From an uncultured Chitinophagaceae bacterium (lineage in GTDB: Bacteria; Bacteroidota; Bacteroidia; Chitinophagales; Chitinophagaceae), in the NCBI GenBank assembly GCA_946885665.1, contig CAMPGT010000125.1:1-11665 (forward strand): 11,665 nucleotides of DNA. The letters are read 5' to 3'. The position numbers were made by a program, and so were the translations under genes. Of this stretch, positions 7,176-11,665 are shown in pieces (positions within the stretch are counted from its first letter, which is position 1; every line of letters begins with the position of its first letter). The notes beneath the pieces are model-generated. The model did no database searches. It was given only the letters and a program-made list of their open reading frames with translations, and was not told the DNA's origin.

Positions 7176-9548
7176 TTACTCCGTCCTCAAACTCTTCACC
7201 GGATTAGCGATGGCTACTTTAATGGCTTGCGAGCTGACGGTTAGCAATGCAATAGCGATTGCCACGACGCCGGCGGCGAAAAATATCCACCAATTGATCG
7301 TGATGCGGTAATCATACCCCTGCAGCCATCCACTCATCAACCAATAGGCCAGCGGACATGCAATCAGGCATCCTGCCAGCACGAGCCACACAAATTCTTT
7401 CGACAGCAGCGACCAGAGATTGATCACCGATGCACCCAACACCTTTCTAATACCTATCTCCTTTGTACGGCGCTCTGCCATGAACGCAGCGAGCCCAAAT
7501 AAACCAAGGCAAGAGATAATGATCGCCAGTATCGCAAAGATGGCCGCCAGCTTGCCCACCTGGTTCTCCACCCTGAACTTCCGTGCAAACTCTTCGTCCG
7601 AAAAACCATATTCAAAGGGATAGGCAGGATTGTATTTTTCGAAGATGGGCTGAATGGTAGCCAGTGCCGTCCTCACAGGAACGTTTGGCTTCAGCCGGAG
7701 GTAAATATTATTCGACGCCGCACCGGAGTTGAAAAGTATCACGGTGGGATTTACCGGTTTAAACGGGTCTTGGATAAGCATGTCTTCTATAATGCCGACG
7801 ATCTTAAGGTCCTGATTGCCATTTTTTATTGTTTTACCAATGGGATTCTCGTAACCGATCATCTTCAGCGCAGTTTCATTAAGGATAACAGCGTTAGAAT
7901 CGGATTTATAATCATTGGAAAAAGGACGGCCCTCTAAAAATTTTAGTCCAACAGTCTTTTCATAATCCCATTCGGTCATGATTACATCCATCACCTGCTG
8001 CGCATTTGGATCCTTTCCGGTCCATGAGAAGTCGCTCCAGCTATTATAGATGGCCGTTAGCGGTGACGACGCTTTCGCAACGCTTTCGAAATAGCGTGTA
8101 TTTAGCAGGTCGGCTTTTAGCGGCACAAAATTTTTCGCCAGATCGCTGCTCATCGACACGTTGATCAGGTTATTGGTATCGTACCCCAGCGAGCGGTCTT
8201 TTGCGTGCTCGATCTGTTGGAAAACGATTACGGTGCTGATGATCAATCCCACGGAAATGGCAAACTGCGAAATAACAAGCACCTTGCGGAAAACGACGGC
8301 ACTCTGTGCCTGCTTAAACAATCCCTTAAGCACCTTCACAGGCCTGAAGGAGGAAAGATACAGGGCGGGATAGCTGCCGGCAATCAAACCTGTGATCACG
8401 GCTGCACCTAACGCGCCCAGCAATAATGGAATGTTGTTGAATTGGAACTCAATATTTTCAAAACCGATGTCATTTAGCAGCGGCAGGACCAGCGGAATGA
8501 TGATCAGCGCCAACAAAAATGCGAGCAACGAGGTAAGCAGCGTTTCGGCAAGGAACTGGGTAATGAGCTGCGATCGCAGCGAGCCGATGGCTTTTCTGAT
8601 GCCCACCTCTTTTGCGCGTTTTTCCGATCGCGCAGTGGCAAGGTTCATAAAGTTGATGCAGGCGATGAGCAATACAAATATGCCGATGGCGCCAAATAGC
8701 CTTATGTATTGTATTTTTCCGCCCGTGTTCTGCCAGTTTTTGAAGTCGTTATAAAGGTTCCATTTCGCAAGTGGGTGAAGGAACAGGTAAAGGTCTTTCA
8801 GCGTGTTATCCCTGTCGATATTCAGGTTTTTGATTTTCGCAGAAAAATCGCTCATGGAAACATCTTCACGCAATTCCACAACGTTCCTCAGGAAATTGTT
8901 GCCCCAGTTGCTTTTGTTATCGCGATAGAACTGATTTTCGGCCATCAAACGTTCAAAGGGAGCGAGGAAGTCGAATTGTATGGAAGAGTTGACAGGCACA
9001 TCTTTCAACACGCCGGTCACCTTCAGATTATATTCGTTATTGACCTTGATGATCTTGTTTATCGGGTCGGCGCTGCCAAACAGCGCTTTTGCAACAGCTT
9101 CAGTAATGACAATGGCGTTTGGGTCGCTAAGCGCTGTTTGTACGCTTCCTTTTACCAGTGGGAACGTGAACATTCGAAGGAAGTCGGGGTCTACATGTAT
9201 TCCCTGTCTTTTGTACTTTTTGTCTCCGACAGCCAGGCTGAAATCGTTATTCCAACTCATCCGTGACGCATGCTTCACTTCGGGGTACTCCGACTTCATG
9301 GCATAATACAATGGCAACGGAGTGGAGTTCTGGGTGTTCTTCTGGTTATTGAACAGTGTGTTCTTAAGAACAATCGCAACACGGTCGCGGTTAACATGAA
9401 ATTTATCGAAGCTCGTTTCATATTGTATCCAAAGGCCTATGAGTATGGCGAAGGCCATGCCTATCGCCAATCCGAAAATGTTGATAAAGGAAAGCCCCTT
9501 GTGCTGCACCAGGTGCCTCCAGGCCACTTTGAGATAGTTCTTCAGCAT
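7176..9548 (-). CDS. ABC transporter permease, two-module FtsX/MacB type
   Basis: The 790-aa inner-membrane protein duplicates the MacB/FtsX architecture. It has a first membrane helix at about 20-42, a MacB-like periplasmic domain to ~275, and three helices at about 280-300, 325-350 and 370-397 followed by a second-module helix at 420-445. A second periplasmic domain runs to ~660, and the last three helices are near 667-690, 719-740 and 753-772. Each module carries the coupling motif: KEVGIRKAIGS and KEIGIRKVLGAS. The C-terminus (NPVKSLRTE) is the standard ending of this large Bacteroidota group. Such permeases work with a LolD/MacB-like ATPase in lipoprotein, peptide or antibiotic-related export or envelope signalling by mechanotransmission. 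No ATPase or membrane-fusion gene lies next to it, so it must pair with one elsewhere. It converges on the hydrolase gene with a 2-bp gap. Confidence 0.93.
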   Translation of the reverse strand: MLKNYLKVAWRHLVQHKGLSFINIFGLAIGMAFAILIGLWIQYETSFDKFHVNRDRVAIVLKNTLFNNQKNTQNSTPLPLYYAMKSEYPEVKHASRMSWNNDFSLAVGDKKYKRQGIHVDPDFLRMFTFPLVKGSVQTALSDPNAIVITEAVAKALFGSADPINKIIKVNNEYNLKVTGVLKDVPVNSSIQFDFLAPFERLMAENQFYRDNKSNWGNNFLRNVVELREDVSMSDFSAKIKNLNIDRDNTLKDLYLFLHPLAKWNLYNDFKNWQNTGGKIQYIRLFGAIGIFVLLIACINFMNLATARSEKRAKEVGIRKAIGSLRSQLITQFLAETLLTSLLAFLLALIIIPLVLPLLNDIGFENIEFQFNNIPLLLGALGAAVITGLIAGSYPALYLSSFRPVKVLKGLFKQAQSAVVFRKVLVISQFAISVGLIISTVIVFQQIEHAKDRSLGYDTNNLINVSMSSDLAKNFVPLKADLLNTRYFESVAKASSPLTAIYNSWSDFSWTGKDPNAQQVMDVIMTEWDYEKTVGLKFLEGRPFSNDYKSDSNAVILNETALKMIGYENPIGKTIKNGNQDLKIVGIIEDMLIQDPFKPVNPTVILFNSGAASNNIYLRLKPNVPVRTALATIQPIFEKYNPAYPFEYGFSDEEFARKFRVENQVGKLAAIFAILAIIISCLGLFGLAAFMAERRTKEIGIRKVLGASVINLWSLLSKEFVWLVLAGCLIACPLAYWLMSGWLQGYDYRITINWWIFFAAGVVAIAIALLTVSSQAIKVAIANPVKSLRTE

Positions 9549-9585
9549 AATGCGTGGTTAAGTTGGAATTCATGGTGCTAACAGA

Positions 9586-9601
9586 GTACCAATAATGGTA
9601 C
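9586..9601. promoter_or_regulatory. Perfect palindrome upstream of the permease gene
   Basis: GTACCA-ATAA-TGGTAC is a perfect 6-bp inverted repeat with a 4-bp spacer, 38 bp upstream of the permease ATG. The position fits an operator or a leader hairpin. A further GGTAC half-site occurs at 9665-9669. No regulator can be named. Confidence 0.35.
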
Positions 9602-9669
9602 GTATTGCAAATCAGCAAAAAACAACAAAATGACAAGAAATTATTGTCCGGTTTTGATACACGTGGTAC

Positions 9670-9699
9670 AAAAAGCGAAAGCCGTAGAAACGGCCTTCG
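9670..9699 (-). terminator. Second, weaker intrinsic terminator candidate (minus strand)
   Basis: CGAAAGCCGT (9676-9685) and ACGGCCTTCG (9690-9699) form a ten-position stem with one A-C mismatch and an AGAA loop. On the minus strand the hairpin is followed by C and a run of five T (complement of 9670-9674). With a stronger terminator already at 9846-9874, this one would only be needed by a transcript starting in between or as a back-up. Confidence 0.4.
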
Positions 9700-9845
9700 G
9701 GTATGCCTAACAGGACATGAGAAAAAAAATGTTAGGGTTTAGCAGTATGATTAAGATAAGCAGTGCAAAGCTGCACGTCTGAATCGTAAAAAAAAGCAAA
9801 GCGGGAAAAGACAGGAAATAATGCTGAAAGAGGCACATCAAACAG

Positions 9846-9874
9846 AAAAAAAAACGGTTCCTGGACAGGAACCG
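9846..9874 (-). terminator. Strong rho-independent terminator after the 96-aa gene
   Basis: CGGTTCCT-GGAC-AGGAACCG (9855-9874) is a perfect 8-bp, GC-rich stem with a 4-nt loop. Read on the minus strand it is followed directly by nine T (complement of 9846-9854). It lies about 70 bp past the stop of the gene at 9946-10236 and is the clearest intrinsic terminator in the window. Confidence 0.8.
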
Positions 9875-9945
9875 AGTTACCAAACTAAAATTGCAATTAG
9901 CAATTGAAAGCGTAAAAACTATAAATCAGAGTCGGAGTAGTTTGT

Positions 9946-10236
9946 TCAATTTGTGTTGATCACCTCTGCCCAGCGGTTTTCGCGTTCTTCAACGTTGCAC
10001 AGCACGAGCTCTACAAAGTGATTTCTTAACCTTGGCGCAACAGTCCTGCGCATGCCCTCTCTAACGGCGAGCATCACAGTGATGAGGTCCAGGTGCGGCT
10101 TGGCTTTCTGGATCAGGTTCACCAGGTAATCAAACTCCCATAATTCTTCGGGTGAAAAGCAATTCGGATTTTGTCCACTGAGCAGCTTGCGCTTTTCATA
10201 AGCGGCCCACGATTCGTTGTGTATTGGCGTCGACAT
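9946..10236 (-). CDS. Uncharacterised small cytoplasmic protein, 96 aa
   Basis: I do not recognise this protein. It has no signal peptide or membrane segment and is predicted mostly helical: 'ESWAAYEKRKLLSG' near the start, 'SPEELWEFDYLVNLIQKAK' at about 28-46, a central hydrophobic helix (HLDLITVMLAVREGMRR, about 48-64), a basic RLRNHFVELVL region and an acidic end. There are two Cys (26 and 80), not in a metal motif. It is supported as a real gene by its own near-consensus promoter about 30 bp upstream, a purine-rich leader and a strong terminator downstream, so it is a monocistronic unit. The size and charge pattern would suit a small regulatory or stress-related protein, but that is a guess. 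The downstream stretch is the hairpin-rich spacer. Confidence 0.8.
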   Translation of the reverse strand: MSTPIHNESWAAYEKRKLLSGQNPNCFSPEELWEFDYLVNLIQKAKPHLDLITVMLAVREGMRRTVAPRLRNHFVELVLCNVEERENRWAEVINTN

Positions 10237-10264
10237 AGATAGGATTTCTTTCGGTATTCTTTTT

Positions 10265-10272
10265 CAAAAGTA
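10265..10272 (-). promoter_or_regulatory. Consensus -7 box of the 96-aa gene
   Basis: The minus strand reads TACTTTTG, an exact TAnnTTTG match, placing the transcription start near 10258 and giving a leader of about 20 nt that contains a purine-rich GAAAGAAA. The -33 region (CTTTA around 10293-10297) is only a partial match to TTTG. Confidence 0.5.
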
Positions 10273-10324
10273 GAAATTCATGCGCTCCCGATAAAGAGGA
10301 CGAATACCCTTTCTTCGCTACCGT

Positions 10325-10347
10325 AAAAATACGCTGCGCCGAAGCGT
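10325..10347 (-). terminator. Intrinsic terminator of the phosphodiesterase-like gene
   Basis: On the minus strand, seven bases after the stop codon, ACGCT and AGCGT (complement of 10331-10335 and 10343-10347) enclose TCGGCGC, and the stem is followed by ATTTTTA. The stem is short (5 bp, GC-rich) but the T-run and position are right. It separates this gene from the 96-aa gene, which has its own promoter. Confidence 0.55.
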
Positions 10348-10353
10348 TGAGGC

Positions 10354-11580
10354 TCATTTATTAATGATCCACCGGTTCAGAAAGTTGGCCGGCGTTTCGA
10401 TGACCACCTTATAGAAGGATGAGTGCTCGCCCGTAATGGGGATCACTGCCGTTTCGCTGCTGATGGGAACCGTTGCCATCACCCGGTACTCATCCTTTCC
10501 TCCCATTTTGTAGTTGTTCGAATTGGCCACCCATATCTTCGCGTCGCCCCGGGTTGCCGCTTTTTTCCATCGTACCACCAATTCATTATTGACAATAGCG
10601 GCCGATGCATTAGTGGCGCCGAGTTTACCCGTCAGGGAAACACCATCCACTTCCATGGCATCTTCCCGTGGCATGTTGACATCCAGGAATTCCGCGATCG
10701 TCGGCATGATGTCGGCAATCGAGGCGCTGCCCTTTTTAAAGTGAGCGTTCAATCCTTTCGCGTTAGTGATTATCCAGCCCAGGCGCTCGCGTGGCGACTG
10801 ACCTCCATGATCCCTGCCCGTCAGCGAATCGCGGCCATGATCCGTTGTAATGATGATGAGCCAGTCTTCGTTGAATGCACGCTGCCTGTATTGAATGGCG
10901 TCCCACAGCCGTCCGACCTGTTTATCCATCAGTTCCACGGCGCGATACAACTGCAGGCCATCGCCATATTGGTGGCCCATGTCGTCGGTGTATTCAAGAT
11001 ATACCCATGAAAGATCCGGCGCCGACGACCTGATGTAAGCAGCGGCAGTGTCGGTGACCGTTTCATCGATTTTGTGCATGAAATCCCTTTCTTCATCGTG
11101 CGGGAAATTCACGGTGTCGTATTCCAGGCTGTCAATGTGATAATCCACAGGAATATTGCCGGTTTCGGGTTTGCTATCGCCCACCAGCTTTGTGCGGTTA
11201 TCCAGCCAGGAAGAAAATATCGCCGTTGTTTTAGCGGGATATTGTTCTTTGAGCAAACGAAAGATGGTTTTATAATGATAGTTGGGCGCGGCAATATCGT
11301 TGTCCCACACATTGTGCTTATTTACCCATGTGCCCGTGAGCACAGTGTTATACCCAACAGCGGATATTGTTGGCGTTTGTGAGTAGCCCTCTTTTTCACC
11401 GCCCACCATTGCCCGGGTGTAGCCTCCCTGCTTTGCGATTTTATCCAGGTTCGGGGTATTGATTTTTTCGATCACATCCGCCGGTATGCCGTCGGCTATA
11501 ATGAATATGGCTCTTTTCTTTTGGGCGTGAAGCGTTTCGAACGAAAGAAAAATGAAAAAGCTTATAACAAAATATTTCAT
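10354..11580 (-). CDS. Secreted phosphodiesterase / alkaline-phosphatase-superfamily protein (NPP-like)
   Basis: Starting at the ATG at 11580 gives 408 aa with a proper signal peptide ([19 protein letters not shown], then QKK). A GTG at 11601 in the same frame would add seven polar residues before it and is less likely. The fold is that of type I phosphodiesterase/nucleotide pyrophosphatases. It has the first metal-ligand Asp30 in FIIADGIP, the nucleophile region [17 protein letters not shown] (Ser73 aligns with the NPP threonine), Asp199 and His203 in DDMGHQYG, Asp247-His248 in TTDHG, and a further DHGG with His258. These are the ligands of the two-zinc site used for phosphomonoester or phosphodiester hydrolysis in the periplasm. 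The late '[15 protein letters not shown]' segment is usual for this group. The exact substrate is not evident. It is a single-gene unit with its own terminator and a GC-rich repeat just upstream. Confidence 0.9.
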   Translation of the reverse strand: MKYFVISFFIFLSFETLHAQKKRAIFIIADGIPADVIEKINTPNLDKIAKQGGYTRAMVGGEKEGYSQTPTISAVGYNTVLTGTWVNKHNVWDNDIAAPNYHYKTIFRLLKEQYPAKTTAIFSSWLDNRTKLVGDSKPETGNIPVDYHIDSLEYDTVNFPHDEERDFMHKIDETVTDTAAAYIRSSAPDLSWVYLEYTDDMGHQYGDGLQLYRAVELMDKQVGRLWDAIQYRQRAFNEDWLIIITTDHGRDSLTGRDHGGQSPRERLGWIITNAKGLNAHFKKGSASIADIMPTIAEFLDVNMPREDAMEVDGVSLTGKLGATNASAAIVNNELVVRWKKAATRGDAKIWVANSNNYKMGGKDEYRVMATVPISSETAVIPITGEHSSFYKVVIETPANFLNRWIINK

Positions 11581-11593
11581 TCGTATATTTTTT

Positions 11594-11639
11594 GTATCCA
11601 CCCCCGGCGCTCCGCGCCACCCCCGCCAGCGGGGGATAC
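11594..11639. repeat. GC-rich, REP-like double-hairpin element
   Basis: A 46-bp block is bounded by GTATCC (11594-11599) and its complement GGATAC (11634-11639). Inside are two perfect hairpins, GGCGC-TCC-GCGCC (11606-11618) and CCCCCGC-CA-GCGGGGG (11620-11635), and the 9-bp direct repeat CCACCCCCG (11598-11606 and 11617-11625). It is far more GC-rich than the A/T-rich leader beside it. This architecture resembles dispersed intergenic palindromic (REP-like) repeats. It lies 14 bp upstream of the phosphodiesterase-like ATG, so it may also affect that gene's transcription or translation. No transposase is nearby. The remaining 26 bp to the window end show nothing. Confidence 0.5.
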
Positions 11640-11665
11640 TGTCTCCAGTCTTACGTTTCCCGTTT

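Larger units (their letters stand above)
9549..9945. other. Hairpin-rich spacer without a convincing gene
   Basis: This 397-bp stretch separates the permease from the 96-aa gene. It contains a striking number of inverted repeats: 9586-9601, 9676-9699, CCTAACA/TGTTAGG (9706-9712 with 9730-9736), GTGCA-AAGC-TGCAC (9763-9776), 9855-9874 and AATTGC-AATTA-GCAATT (9889-9905), with several runs of eight or nine A. Two hairpins are followed by T-tracts on the minus strand and so resemble terminators. The segment between them could encode a small RNA read leftwards, but no good promoter is visible. The only ORF of any length (43 codons, minus, 9707-9838) lacks Lys and Arg and looks like a product of T-rich sequence. 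Confidence 0.5.

Noticed and set aside
8709..9266. 185-codon plus-strand open frame inside the permease gene.
   Set aside because: Antisense shadow of a clearly conserved FtsX/MacB permease; no start signals and no recognisable protein features.
9717..9782. 21-codon plus-strand ORF (MRKKMLGFSSMIK...) in the same spacer.
   Set aside because: Too short, no promoter or ribosome-binding site, and overlapped by hairpins; no support beyond an ATG and a stop.
9707..9838. 43-codon minus-strand ORF in the hairpin-rich spacer, very hydrophobic (Phe/Leu/Ile-rich).
   Set aside because: It contains no Lys or Arg, draws its Phe and Leu from poly-T runs, has no ribosome-binding site and starts directly after a terminator T-run. 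This is what T-rich non-coding sequence yields by chance.
11581..11601. GTG start at 11601 extending the phosphodiesterase-like protein by seven residues.
   Set aside because: The added DTKNIR stretch would precede an otherwise normal signal peptide, and the GTG lies inside the GC-rich repeat. The ATG at 11580 gives a standard n-region.
1..11665. Search for a defence island, CRISPR array, insertion sequence, toxin-antitoxin pair or biosynthetic cluster.
   Set aside because: No regularly spaced repeats, transposase, nuclease/ATPase defence pair or synthase gene is present. The gene set is an ordinary mix of envelope and metabolic functions.

Overview
The window looks like chromosomal DNA from a Bacteroidota bacterium, probably of the Chitinophagaceae or a close relative. 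The evidence is the gene content (GH123/DUF4091 glycosidase, M13 metallopeptidase, free-standing CBM9-like protein, large MacB/FtsX-type permease), signal peptides ending in NAQ or HAQ, weak or absent Shine-Dalgarno sequences, and several candidate promoters with the Bacteroidota -33 TTTG / -7 TAnnTTTG pattern. Base composition is balanced and I see no tRNA, rRNA, CRISPR, insertion sequence, phage gene or integrase.

Layout from left to right. (1) 9-3864, minus strand: a two-gene unit with a secreted M13 zinc metallopeptidase followed 28 bp later by a GH123-like glycosidase. (2) 3940-4587, plus strand: a beta-class carbonic anhydrase, divergent from the peptidase. Facing it at 4599-4718 (minus) is a 39-codon ORF for a histidine-rich, single-membrane-segment protein; its stop codon lies in the loop of a hairpin at the end of the carbonic anhydrase gene. 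(3) 4936-6049, minus strand: a secreted CBM9-like carbohydrate-binding protein preceded by a small ferredoxin-like-fold protein, with two palindromes in the leader of the CBM9 gene. (4) 6154-7173, plus strand: a membrane-anchored alpha/beta hydrolase of the proline iminopeptidase type, ending 2 bp from the converging stop codon of (5) 7176-9548, minus strand: a two-module FtsX/MacB-type ABC permease with no ATPase gene beside it. (6) 9549-9945: a roughly 400-bp hairpin-rich spacer without a convincing gene, containing one good and one weaker minus-strand terminator. (7) 9946-10236, minus strand: an unrecognised 96-aa protein with its own promoter. (8) 10354-11580, minus strand: a secreted phosphodiesterase/alkaline-phosphatase-superfamily enzyme with its own terminator, preceded by a GC-rich, REP-like double-hairpin element.

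The genes look like independent housekeeping or accessory units, not one pathway. A loose theme is envelope and extracellular degradation (peptidase, glycosidase, carbohydrate-binding protein, hydrolase, phosphodiesterase), typical of saprophytic Bacteroidota. I found no evidence of a coherent new defence or mobile system. The points most worth checking are the Asp-to-Asn change in the expected GH123 catalytic pair, the 39-aa membrane protein, the palindromes at the CBM9 promoter, the hairpin-rich spacer and the GC-rich element near the right end.
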